Below, piece by piece: positions 34,308 to 42,644 of a stretch of DNA of 64,000 nt. The notes under the pieces are model-generated. The model ran no database searches and was not told the DNA's origin. It worked only from the letters and a program-made list of their open reading frames with translations. The first letter of the stretch is position 1. Each line of letters begins with the position of its first letter. Source of the DNA: DTU098 sp964498525 (GTDB lineage: Bacteria > Bacillota > Desulfotomaculia > Desulfotomaculales > Pelotomaculaceae); contig CAZCGU010000006.1 of the NCBI GenBank assembly GCA_964498525.1, forward strand, positions 119,693-183,692. The letters run 5' to 3'. Position numbers and translations under genes: made by a program.

Positions 34308-35097
34308 AATCGCTGATGTTATGGAAAACGTAAGAGCAAAAACACCGCTGGTGCATTGTATTACGAATTACGTTACAATTAATGATTGCGCCAACATCCT
34401 GCTTTGTTTCGGCGCTTCACCGGCCATGTGTGATGCAAGAAAAGAAGCGGTAGAGTTTATTTCCCATGCTTCCGCCCTCTATATTAACATGGGTACATTT
34501 ACGGAGGAACAGGAGGAAGCGGCCTTCTCTGCCTCGCTCAGGGCCGCGGAGTTAAATGTGCCTGTGGTAATTGATCCCGTAGCCTGCGGCGTTATATCCC
34601 GAAGGATGCAGGCAGCCAGGAAGCTCCTGGATGTTGCCAGGATTACCGTAATTAAAGGAAACACGGGAGAAATCAAGGCGCTGGCCGGTTATGAAGCCAG
34701 GGTCAGAGGGGTCGATTCCCTGGATGAAGGTGAGGATGCCCTGGAGGCCTGCGTAAATCTGGCCAGAAAATATAATACAGTTGTTGCGGCAACGGGTAAA
34801 ACAGATATTGTAACCGACGGGATTAGAACATGTCTCATTCATAACGGAACCCCGATGCTGTCGCGGATCACAGGGGGCGGCTGTATGGCGGGAGCTCTGG
34901 CGGCTGCAGCTGCCGGTTCATTTGCGGATGGTTGGGCGGCCGCTGCCGCCGGGGTTGCGGTTATGGCGCTGGCCGGGGAAACAGCCGCGCGGGCTTCAGG
35001 GCCTTTTCCCGGTAAATTCAGGGTCAAGTTGTTCGATTCATTATACACTATGACCAGGGAAGATATAATGAAAGGAGGCAGGGTCGAATGCATCTAG
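34297..35097 (+). CDS. thiM: Hydroxyethylthiazole kinase
   Basis: Salvages the thiazole half of thiamine by phosphorylation. The N-terminal TPLVHCITNYVTINDCANIL, VIDPVACGVISRR and the Cys-containing GGGCMAGALAAA are the usual ThiM motifs. 266 residues. It ends 10 bases inside thiE, so the two are coupled. Confidence 0.96.
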   Translation: MLAEIADVMENVRAKTPLVHCITNYVTINDCANILLCFGASPAMCDARKEAVEFISHASALYINMGTFTEEQEEAAFSASLRAAELNVPVVIDPVACGVISRRMQAARKLLDVARITVIKGNTGEIKALAGYEARVRGVDSLDEGEDALEACVNLARKYNTVVAATGKTDIVTDGIRTCLIHNGTPMLSRITGGGCMAGALAAAAAGSFADGWAAAAAGVAVMALAGETAARASGPFPGKFRVKLFDSLYTMTREDIMKGGRVECI

Positions 35098-35723
35098 ATT
35101 ACACTCTTTATCTTGTCACAGACAGGTCCTGGCTTAAAAGTGGAGATTTATTCGGGGCTGTGGAAGAAGCTTTGCAAGGCGGAGTGAGCCTGGTTCAGTT
35201 GAGGGAAAAGGAGGTTTCCAGCAGGGATTTTTATTATATGGCCCTGCGAATGAAAGAACTGGTTGCATCCTACAACGTCCCGCTGATCATCAACGACCGC
35301 CTGGACATAGCGCTGGCTGTCGATGCGTCGGGCCTGCATATCGGCCAGGAGGATCTCCCTATCGAGGTTGCCAGGGAGATTATGGGCCCCGGGAAAATAA
35401 TCGGCTATTCCGTTTCCAACGTGGAACAGGCCGTTTTCGGAGAAAAACACGGGGCTGATTACCTTGGAGCGGGACCGGTTTTTAACACAGCCAGTAAATC
35501 CGATGCGGGAAAACCTATTGGTGTGGACGGATTGAAGCTGATTAAGGAAAGTGTAAAGGCGCCGGTGGTGGCCATCGGCGGTGTCGGACTGAACAATCTG
35601 GAGCAGGTGAAAAAGACCGGCATCGCAGGTGTTTCCGTTATTTCGGCCATTCTGGGAAGCAGGGAGATCCGGTCGGCGGCCAGGGAGTTTATTCTTTTTT
35701 GGAATGGGCAGGGTGTGGGCTGA
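35088..35723 (+). CDS. thiE: Thiamine-phosphate synthase
   Basis: Joins HMP-PP and thiazole phosphate to thiamine phosphate. A TIM barrel of 211 residues with GVSLVQLREKEVSSRDFY, NDRLDIALAVDASGLHIGQ and YLGAGPVFNTASKSDA. An AAAGGAGG site precedes ATG 35088. Confidence 0.96.
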   Translation: MHLDYTLYLVTDRSWLKSGDLFGAVEEALQGGVSLVQLREKEVSSRDFYYMALRMKELVASYNVPLIINDRLDIALAVDASGLHIGQEDLPIEVAREIMGPGKIIGYSVSNVEQAVFGEKHGADYLGAGPVFNTASKSDAGKPIGVDGLKLIKESVKAPVVAIGGVGLNNLEQVKKTGIAGVSVISAILGSREIRSAAREFILFWNGQGVG

Positions 35724-35741
35724 AATAGGAGGGCGAGGAGT

Positions 35742-36377
35742 ATGAAGAGAGTGTTTTTCGTGGATTTTGACGGTACAATCACAAAAGTTGATGTCTGCGC
35801 CGCTATGGTGGAAGCCTTTGCCGGGGAAGGGTGGAGGGAAATAAATAATCTATGGGAAAAAAAGCTGCTGTCAACCCGGGACTGTGCCAACTTGACCTTT
35901 AAACTCTTTCGGGCAGGTCCCGGTGAGATCAAAGGATTAATTGAAACAATAGAAATTGACGAATATTTTCAGGAGTTTCTGGCGGTGTGCCGGAACATGG
36001 GTCACAGAGTCTACATCCTCAGTGACGGGTATGACCTTTGTATCGAAACATTTTTAAAAAGATATGATCTTGATGTGCCCTATTACGCCAACAGACTGGT
36101 ATATAATGAAGGTTTTGAAATTGATTGCCCTTACCATAATCCGTCCTGCGGGCAGTGCGGGACCTGCAAAAAAGGGTTGATGTCAGAACTCAAGGGGGAT
36201 GCCGGGGAGATAGTTTTTATAGGTGATGGTTATTCCGACACGTGCCCCGCCCAAAACGCCGATTTCGTCTACGCCAAAGGCGTATTATATGATTTCTGCC
36301 GGGAAAAAGGAATAAAAGTTCAACATTACCATACCTTCAAAGATATCATAAAGGGAGTTGAAGATAAGGGTATTTAA
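35742..36377 (+). CDS. HAD-IB phosphatase (MtnX-like), last gene of the thi operon
   Basis: A 211-residue HAD hydrolase. Motif I is VDFDGTITKVD, motif II lies in YILSDGYD and motif IV in FIGDGYSDTCPA. An inserted Cys-rich segment (CPYHNPSCGQCGTCKKG) could bind a metal. It resembles MtnX-type phosphatases, but its place 18 bases after thiE makes thiamine-phosphate phosphatase a fair guess. Confidence 0.75.
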   Translation: MKRVFFVDFDGTITKVDVCAAMVEAFAGEGWREINNLWEKKLLSTRDCANLTFKLFRAGPGEIKGLIETIEIDEYFQEFLAVCRNMGHRVYILSDGYDLCIETFLKRYDLDVPYYANRLVYNEGFEIDCPYHNPSCGQCGTCKKGLMSELKGDAGEIVFIGDGYSDTCPAQNADFVYAKGVLYDFCREKGIKVQHYHTFKDIIKGVEDKGI

Positions 36378-36568
36378 CCGGGAACTACCCGATGCCCAAT
36401 CATCCGGTTGCATATCCCCGTATGAAAACAACCTGGTTATCCCCTTCAGTTTTTAATTTCCTTGCTCCGACTTATTAACAGTTTTACTAACAACTTGTTA
36501 ACAACTGAATAATATTATATGGGGTTTATAAACAGGTCTGATATATTAAGATGCCGGATGGGACAGAC
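36378..36568. other. Gene-free interval downstream of the thi operon
   Basis: AT-rich, with a short palindrome TTGTTAACAA near 36493. No gene or clear terminator for the thi operon was seen. Confidence 0.3.
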
Positions 36569-36598
36569 AAAAAAACCCTGCAGGGCATGCAAGGGTTT
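36569..36598 (-). terminator. Terminator of the tRNA operon
   Basis: On the minus strand AACCCTTGCA and TGCAGGGTT form an imperfect stem followed by TTTTTTT. Confidence 0.7.
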
Positions 36599-36635
36599 CG
36601 GAGTAATCTTCTTCCTTTTCCTGGTTAAAACATTT

Positions 36636-36711
36636 TGGTGGGCCATAAAGGAATCGAACCTTTAACCTGACGATTAAGAGTCGCCTGCTCTACCAATTGA
36701 GCTAATGGCCC
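36636..36711 (-). tRNA. tRNA-Lys (anticodon CTT)
   Basis: A 76-base tRNA with acceptor GGGCCAT/ATGGCCC, anticodon loop CTCTTAA and encoded CCA. Last of four tRNAs. Confidence 0.93.
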
Positions 36712-36719
36712 TGATTAAA

Positions 36720-36795
36720 TGGCTGGGGCGGCTGGATTCGAACCAACGAAATGCCGGAGTCAGAGTCCGGTGCCTTACCGCTTGGCGACGCCCCA
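36720..36795 (-). tRNA. tRNA-Gln (anticodon CTG)
   Basis: A 76-base tRNA; acceptor starts TGGGGCG, anticodon loop CTCTGAC, with an encoded CCA end. Confidence 0.93.
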
Positions 36796-36848
36796 ACGGT
36801 TAAAAAATAATCGGGATGCGGGTAATACAAACAGTGCCGCTGATTATT

Positions 36849-36924
36849 TGGTGACCCCACCGGGATTCGAACCCGGGTTACCGCCGTGAAAGGGCGGTGT
36901 CTTAGACCACTTGACCATGGGGCC
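36849..36924 (-). tRNA. tRNA-Glu (anticodon TTC)
   Basis: A 76-base tRNA; acceptor GGCCCCA, anticodon loop CTTTCAC, encoded CCA. Also the substrate of HemA after charging. Confidence 0.93.
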
Positions 36925-37002
36925 TGGTCGGGATGGAGGGACTTGAACCCCCGGCCTCTTGCTCCCAAGGCAAGCGCGCTAGCCAAACTGCGCCACATCC
37001 CG
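36925..37002 (-). tRNA. tRNA-Pro (anticodon TGG)
   Basis: A 78-base tRNA; acceptor CGGGATG, anticodon loop CTTGGGA, encoded CCA. It abuts tRNA-Glu with no spacer and is first in the operon. Confidence 0.93.
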
Positions 37003-37022
37003 CAGAATCTGATACGAATGTA

Positions 37023-37051
37023 ATTATATCTAAAGAAGGATTGCGCGTCAA
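37023..37051 (-). promoter_or_regulatory. Promoter of the tRNA operon
   Basis: On the minus strand TTGACG, 17 bases, TATAAT, 20 bases before tRNA-Pro. Confidence 0.8.
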
Positions 37052-37086
37052 GGCTCTGCCGGCATTAAAAATGTTTCATAAAACCC

Positions 37087-37111
37087 AAAAAAAGTCCAGC
37101 TTGCGCTGGAC
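37087..37111 (-). terminator. Minus-strand terminator without an obvious gene
   Basis: On the minus strand GTCCAGC, GCAA, GCTGGAC, then TTTTTTT. No gene is seen on this strand upstream of it (37112-37509). Confidence 0.6.
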
Positions 37112-37509
37112 GGGGAGAGATAGAACTCACCAAAGCGGAGTATCAATATTTTGTGCAATTTACAAAAATAATATACAGTTAAGAAAAATTTTATAATAAA
37201 CAGCAATAGGAATCTAACTGTGCATAAAAACGAATCAAGGTCATTTAACCCGGCTGGCGATCTGCAAGTGAATTGACATTATTCAGGCAAAAAGATAAAA
37301 TATTATATATTAATGGTAAATAAAATCAATTGCTGGAATATACATTTAGATTTAAGTTAACTGGCAACCGGCGGCGCGATGTTAAAGTAGCTGATTGTCA
37401 AAAAGGCCACGGGGGCCCTGTCTTTTCCGTATCTGGACAAAGTTAGGTAACGTGGTTTTTCTTTTTATTTCGTTTCGTTAATTCCTTTGTTCCCGGGGGT
37501 GAATAATCT
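37112..37509. other. AT-rich intergenic region before the sigma-54-type activator
   Basis: No gene recognised on either strand. It holds the promoter region of the activator gene and whatever transcript ends at the orphan terminator. Confidence 0.3.
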
Positions 37510-39057
37510 TTGAAACGAATTCTGGTAATCGAGGGCGAAGTCAAAATTGGGGAACTGATCCAACGTTTAGTGGGAAGCGAAGATCTGGAGGTGATTTTGG
37601 CACAAAGTGGTGAGCAAGCCCGGCAAATTTTGTATAATGATCATTTTCCGGTGGTTCTGCTGGGTTTAGGTCTGCCCGATGCCTGCGGTATTCAATTGCT
37701 TCAAGAATTTAAGGCCAAAAGGCCCCGCAGTCTGTATATAGTTATGACCGAACTCAGCACCACACGTACCGCAGTCAAGGCTATGCAGTACGGGGCCTAC
37801 GATTTTATCGAGAATCCCCTCGATGACGTCAGCGCACTCAAAAAATTGATTGAGGAAGCGTTGGAGTTTTACTTAAGGAATTACAACTATACACCGGTAC
37901 GGCCCGGCTGGGAAGAATTAGCCCGGCGCCACCGGTTCATCGCAGGAAAATCACCGGAAATGCAGCGTCTGGTTGCCGCTGCTTACAAGGCGGCAGCCAA
38001 GGATATCGGTATCCTGATTCGGGGTGAAACGGGCAGCGGCAAGGAGGTCCTGGCCCGTTTCGTACACGCCGCCAGCAACAGGTTCAGGAAGCCCTTTGTG
38101 GCCATAAACTGCGGCGCATTGCCGGACAGTTTGCTAGAAAGCGAACTGTTCGGACATGAAAAGGGCGCCTTCACGGATTCCATTGGCCGTAAAAGCGGTT
38201 TGTTTGAATTGGCCAACGGGGGTACGTTGTTCCTGGATGAAATCGGCGAGGCCAGCCAGGCTTTACAAATCAAGCTGCTGCGTGCCCTGGAAAACGGCGA
38301 GTTCATGCGTATAGGGGGGGAGGAGTTTATCAAGACCGATGTAAGGGTTATCGCCGCCACGAACGCGGACCTGGAGGAAAGAGTAAAAAATAAAACCTTC
38401 CGCGAAGACCTCCTTTATCGTCTGGACGTTGTTAATTTAACCCTGCCGCCGCTGCGGACACGCCCCGAAGATATACCTGAATTGGTGGACTTCTTTTTAA
38501 GAAAGTACGCCGCGCGGGAAGGGCGGGAAGCTTCACAGATTTCCCCCATTTGTCTTCGTGTCCTTCAATCGCATCACTGGCCGGGTAATGTCCGTGAACT
38601 GGCCGGGATTATCGAACAGGCGGCAGCCCTGTGCGAGGAACCTGTCATTGCGCCGCGTCATTTGATTGGCTTGCTGTTGCCCAAAAAAATGGTGGGGCGC
38701 CAGCCGTTGAGCCCGGGAGAGGATGAAATAGAAAAATCCCCTGATGAGGTGGTCCCGGACCCTGTCAGTCATCTTCAAGCCTGTCTGGAATTTGATTTCA
38801 AATGGGAACAGCTGCCTTCCGAACAGCTGCTCCTGGCAGACAATCTAGCCAAGACCCTGGTCCGCCGGCTGGAGCTGATTCTTTCTAACCGTAATCTTAC
38901 AGAGGGCGAAGCGCCGGGACTAAAGGACCTGGAAGGTCAGTTCATTGCCGAAACATTAAAGTGTCACAACAACAATATTTCCGCCGCCGCCCGGGCCCTG
39001 GGGATAGCCCGGAGTACGCTGTACCGCAAAATTAGGGAGCACAGATTATTGGGGTAG
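37510..39057 (+). CDS. Sigma-54-dependent-type activator (NtrC family) with degenerate receiver domain
   Basis: A 515-residue AAA+ enhancer-binding protein. Residues 1-~120 have the receiver fold, but the key residues are lost: LVIEGE replaces the acidic pair, VVLLGLGLPD has Gly where the phospho-acceptor Asp belongs, and ENP replaces the Lys-Pro motif. Residues ~145-385 are the AAA+ domain (GETGSGKEVLARFVH; GTLFLDEIGE). The sigma-54 contact loop reads GAFTDS rather than GAFTGA. The C terminus has a Fis-type helix-turn-helix (ISAAARALGIARSTLYRKI). TTG start after GGGGGTG. It faces a sigma-54 promoter and two alcohol dehydrogenases. Confidence 0.85.
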   Translation: MKRILVIEGEVKIGELIQRLVGSEDLEVILAQSGEQARQILYNDHFPVVLLGLGLPDACGIQLLQEFKAKRPRSLYIVMTELSTTRTAVKAMQYGAYDFIENPLDDVSALKKLIEEALEFYLRNYNYTPVRPGWEELARRHRFIAGKSPEMQRLVAAAYKAAAKDIGILIRGETGSGKEVLARFVHAASNRFRKPFVAINCGALPDSLLESELFGHEKGAFTDSIGRKSGLFELANGGTLFLDEIGEASQALQIKLLRALENGEFMRIGGEEFIKTDVRVIAATNADLEERVKNKTFREDLLYRLDVVNLTLPPLRTRPEDIPELVDFFLRKYAAREGREASQISPICLRVLQSHHWPGNVRELAGIIEQAAALCEEPVIAPRHLIGLLLPKKMVGRQPLSPGEDEIEKSPDEVVPDPVSHLQACLEFDFKWEQLPSEQLLLADNLAKTLVRRLELILSNRNLTEGEAPGLKDLEGQFIAETLKCHNNNISAAARALGIARSTLYRKIREHRLLG

Positions 39058-39474
39058 TGTTATTTAAGCCTGTTGAATGATAGATCTTGTCTGGGTATTA
39101 AACTGCCATTACTAATCATCACAAAACATGTTGCCCTGGAATAGTTTGCGCCACGTTATGTGGCGTTATTTGTTGATAACTGTTAGCATTTCGGTGTATT
39201 ACCAGGTAAGATTTATCACCACCTTCCTCGATTTTAAGAAAATATCTACTACAGGTCCGTCCCGAATTAGGGCGGAGTTGTAGCATTTCACTTCATATGC
39301 CCTGTATGAGCACCCCAATGAAACAAAACCAAAATAGGCAGTAGAGTACAGAAATTTACTTACAGAATAAAATCTGGTTTAATTCTGTATTATTATACCC
39401 ATAAAACCGGATGGTGGTTGATAATATATCTTTTTTTACATTCCGGTTTAGTATCCTGGCAATATTTTCGGTGG
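39058..39474 (+). promoter_or_regulatory. Candidate enhancer region with palindromes
   Basis: No gene. Perfect inverted repeats CGCCAC-GTTAT-GTGGCG (39149-39165) and AAACCGGA/TCCGGTTT (39404-39411 and 39442-39449) lie upstream of the sigma-54 promoter and could bind the activator. Confidence 0.4.
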
Positions 39475-39491
39475 TTGGCATGGGGCTTGCA
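39475..39491 (+). promoter_or_regulatory. Sigma-54 promoter
   Basis: TTGGCATGGGGCTTGCA has the -24 GG and -12 GC with exactly ten bases between and matches the consensus TGGCAC-N5-TTGCA except one base. The next gene begins ~370 bases downstream. Confidence 0.75.
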
Positions 39492-39857
39492 TAATAGTTT
39501 AGCAGTAAAAAAAAAGGGTATACCCGGCAATAGTTTATAATTGTTTTTAATCTGGATTTATTGGCGGTAATGTAGATTTATACGAAAGGTAGAAGATTTT
39601 TTGAGTTTAAATATTTAAACTATGGGATTAATAGCTAGGATCGTATCAAGCCGGAGGGTGTGAACAGAATATTATGATTTTATTGTGACCCTGGTTGAAT
39701 AATTTGTAAAGGAGGGAGCAGATAAGGGCTTTGATGCGCATTTGGGGACATTGAAGGTGTGAAATCAATTCTTTTGCCTGGTGGATTCTTTGAATTGTAA
39801 CTGCCGGGGGGCTCCGAGCATAGTATTCAAGTCAAAAACAAAAAGGAGTGGTGTTTA
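39492..39857 (+). other. Long 5' untranslated region of the first alcohol dehydrogenase gene
   Basis: About 355 bases from the expected sigma-54 start site to ATG 39858. It contains AAGGAGG near 39711 not followed by a useful frame. No known RNA motif was recognised. Confidence 0.3.
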
Positions 39858-41021
39858 ATGAAATCTTTCAGAGTTCCTAAGGATATTGTATTCGGTTGGG
39901 GTAGCTTGGAGTATTTGAAACAACTTAAGGGTAAAAAGGCCTTTCTTGTCACGGATCCAAGTGTGGTGCAATTAGGGGCAGCACAAAAAGTAGAGGACTA
40001 CTTAAAAGAAGCTGGTTTAGCAGTTCAGAAGTTTACCGAGGTGGAACCGGATCCCTCCCGTGAAACAGTGGAAAAAGGTTCAAAGCTAATGCAATCCTTT
40101 GAACCTGATTGGATTGTGGCCCTGGGGGGCGGTTCTACCATGGACGCGGCCAAGGGTATGTGGGTTTTATACGAGTATCCGGGCATTTCCTGGGAAGATG
40201 TTTTTAACGCAACACCAGTATTGCGCAACAAGGCAAAATTAGTAGCTATTACGACAACCAGTGGCACGGGTTCGGAAGTTACGTGCGCTTCGGTAATTAC
40301 CAACAGGGGAGTTAAACCCGCTGTAAAGGACGTAATCGCCACAACTGAAATTAGCGCTGATATCGCCATTGTTGATCCGGAACTCGCTTCCACTATGCCG
40401 CCAAAGGTTACAGCAGCAACAGGCATGGATGCGCTGGTACACGCCATAGAGAGCTACACGTCCATAGCTGTAACCGTAATTGACAGGGCAATCGCTTTAA
40501 AAGCGATTCAAATGATCTTTGAAAGTTTACCCAAAGCATATGCGGACGGACGCAATCAAGCAGCCAGGGAAGATATGTCCACAGCATCTTTAATGGCAGG
40601 GATGGCATTTACAAATTCTTTCCTGGGGATAGTTCATTCGCTAGCCCACCAACTAGGCTCAGAGTTTGGTGTCCCCCACGGAGCAGCTAATTCGCTGATG
40701 CTGCCCTACGTGATAAAATTTAATTCCATTGCCGTTTCAGAACTGTATGCCGAAATAGCGGAGGCGCTGAAACTCGAATTTAGCAACGATAAAGAAGCGG
40801 TGGTTGAATTAATTAAGGCAATAAAACAATTGCAAGAGGATGTCGGTCAGCCCCACACCATTAAGGAATATGGCATAGATGAAAAAGCCTTTCTTGATTT
40901 GCTGGATGGGCTTTCACAAAATGCTTTAAATGACATTTGTGTTTTTTGCAACCCAAGGGTGCCCGATTTAGAGGATATGAAAAACCTGTATCTGACTGCT
41001 TATTACGGTAAGGATGCGTAG
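39858..41021 (+). CDS. Iron-containing alcohol dehydrogenase (first copy)
   Basis: Group III, metal-dependent NAD(P) alcohol dehydrogenase of 387 residues. NAD-binding GGGSTMDAAKGMWV lies near residue 97; metal ligands are in TAATGMDALVHAIESY, HSLAHQLG and FGVPHGAANSLMLPY. An AAAAGGAG site precedes ATG 39858. It is only moderately similar to the adjacent copy and uses more AT-rich codons, so the two are probably not a recent duplication. The sigma-54 promoter upstream points to substrate-dependent induction. Confidence 0.92.
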   Translation: MKSFRVPKDIVFGWGSLEYLKQLKGKKAFLVTDPSVVQLGAAQKVEDYLKEAGLAVQKFTEVEPDPSRETVEKGSKLMQSFEPDWIVALGGGSTMDAAKGMWVLYEYPGISWEDVFNATPVLRNKAKLVAITTTSGTGSEVTCASVITNRGVKPAVKDVIATTEISADIAIVDPELASTMPPKVTAATGMDALVHAIESYTSIAVTVIDRAIALKAIQMIFESLPKAYADGRNQAAREDMSTASLMAGMAFTNSFLGIVHSLAHQLGSEFGVPHGAANSLMLPYVIKFNSIAVSELYAEIAEALKLEFSNDKEAVVELIKAIKQLQEDVGQPHTIKEYGIDEKAFLDLLDGLSQNALNDICVFCNPRVPDLEDMKNLYLTAYYGKDA

Positions 41022-41089
41022 TGTTTTAAAGGGTAACATTAAAAAAAATCAGATTAAATGCTTTAAAATTATATAAGGAGATGGGCAAT

Positions 41090-42253
41090 ATGGCATTAGC
41101 CGATCAAGTTTTCGGATTTTTTATTCCTACAGTTTCGTTGATGGGTGTTGGAGCGGTTAAGGAAATTCCCTGTCAGGTAGAAACCATGTGTTGCAAAAAA
41201 GTGCTTATCGTTACCGATAAGGGCCTTTCCGCCCTTGGCGTGGCTGATAAGATTAAAGCACTTGTGGAAGAGACCGGTGCGACTGCAATTGTTTTTGATG
41301 GGGCGGAACCTAACCCGACGGATATTAACGTCCACGATGGCCTCAAGGTCTATCAGGACAACAAGTGCGACATGATAGTTTCCCTGGGCGGCGGCAGCTC
41401 CCATGACTGCGCCAAGGGGATTGGCATTGTTGCCACTAACGGCGGTCACATCCGCGACTATGAAGGCGTCAACAAGTCGACGAAGGCGATGCCCCCGTTC
41501 ATCGCCATTAACACCACTGCCGGTACTGCCAGCGAAATGACCCGTTTCTGCATTATCACCAATACCGATACGCGCGTTAAAATGGCCATTGTGGACTGGC
41601 GGGTGACCCCCAATATCGCCATCAATGACCCGGTTTTGATGGTTGGCATGCCGCCCGCCCTGACCGCCGCCACCGGTATGGATGCCCTGACCCACGCTGT
41701 GGAGGCTTACGTTTCCACCATCGCTACCCCGGTCACCGATGCCTGTGCCCTGATGGCCATCAAGATCATTTCGGAAAACCTGCGTAATGCTGTGGCTAAC
41801 GGGCAGAATATGGAAGCCCGGGATAAAATGGCTTATGCTGAATATCTGGCTGGCATGGCCTTCAACAACGCCAGCCTGGGTTACGTTCATGGTATGGCCC
41901 ACCAGCTGGGCGGCTTTTACAACCTGCCCCACGGTGTCTGCAACGCCATTCTGCTGCCGGCGGTGGAAAGCTTCAACTTAATAGCTAATCCCAAGCGTTT
42001 TGCCGATATTGCCGTGGCCATGGGCGAGAACATTGAGGGACTGTCTGTGCGTGATGCCGCTGACAAGGCCATTGCCGCTATTAAAAAACTGTCTGCCGAT
42101 GTTGGTATCCCTGCAGGTTTAACTGAGCTGGGCGTCAAAGAAGAAGACTTTGAAATTATGGCGAAGAATGCTATGAAGGACGCTTGCAGCGCGACCAACC
42201 CGCGCCTTGCCACCCTGGAAGAGGTTATCGCGATCTTCAAGGCGGCGATGTAG
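41090..42253 (+). CDS. Iron-containing alcohol dehydrogenase (second copy)
   Basis: Second group III alcohol dehydrogenase, 387 residues, with GGGSSHDCAKGIGIV, TAATGMDALTHAVEAYV and GMAHQLGGFYNLPHG carrying cofactor and metal ligands. ATG 41090 is preferred over 41081 because AAGGAG lies at the proper distance. Codons are strongly biased towards GC-ending, abundant-tRNA choices, suggesting high expression. It is followed by a strong terminator. Confidence 0.93.
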   Translation: MALADQVFGFFIPTVSLMGVGAVKEIPCQVETMCCKKVLIVTDKGLSALGVADKIKALVEETGATAIVFDGAEPNPTDINVHDGLKVYQDNKCDMIVSLGGGSSHDCAKGIGIVATNGGHIRDYEGVNKSTKAMPPFIAINTTAGTASEMTRFCIITNTDTRVKMAIVDWRVTPNIAINDPVLMVGMPPALTAATGMDALTHAVEAYVSTIATPVTDACALMAIKIISENLRNAVANGQNMEARDKMAYAEYLAGMAFNNASLGYVHGMAHQLGGFYNLPHGVCNAILLPAVESFNLIANPKRFADIAVAMGENIEGLSVRDAADKAIAAIKKLSADVGIPAGLTELGVKEEDFEIMAKNAMKDACSATNPRLATLEEVIAIFKAAM

Positions 42254-42307
42254 TAAAAATTGAATTAAAATGCGGGTGCCAGGATTACACCTCCATGGAA
42301 CCCATTT

Positions 42308-42354
42308 GGGGAGAGTCCTTATGCTTTCAGGCTGTATGGGGACTCTCCCCTTTT
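42308..42354 (+). terminator. Intrinsic terminator after the alcohol dehydrogenases
   Basis: GGGGAGAGTCC, a loop, GGACTCTCCCC, then TTTT. Confidence 0.85.
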
Positions 42355-42644
42355 AGATCCGCCGGCTTAATTCTTTGCCACAGACTAAATACCTGAGAAA
42401 AAATATTTCCATTCCCGGGTATTTGCCGACCATTAACACGGGAATGGACTTAGAGCACGGGGATTGATAAAATTAATGTTGATTGTTCCGCACAAAGTAT
42501 TCTACAATAAGCATTGTAGTGTCGATACGGCAGGGGAGCCGGCAACCCTGTGGAAAAAACAATTCCTGGGAAAAAGGTATTATAATAAAGGCTGTTCCGG
42601 AGAGGCTCATTTCTAAAACGACAATACTTTACTGGGGTGACAGG
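42355..42644. other. Intergenic region before the Wood-Ljungdahl cluster
   Basis: No gene. TATTATAATAAAGG near 42575 could supply a -10 element for the cluster. Confidence 0.3.

Noticed and set aside
37112..37145. tRNA-like T-arm sequence (GGTGAGTTCTATCTCTCC on the minus strand)
   Set aside because: The T loop and acceptor do not fit and no anticodon or D arm is present upstream; at most a decayed tRNA tail.
42483..42644. N-terminal extension of the CooC-like ATPase
   Set aside because: The first 54 codons look non-coding; homology and the ribosome site both place the start at ATG 42645.
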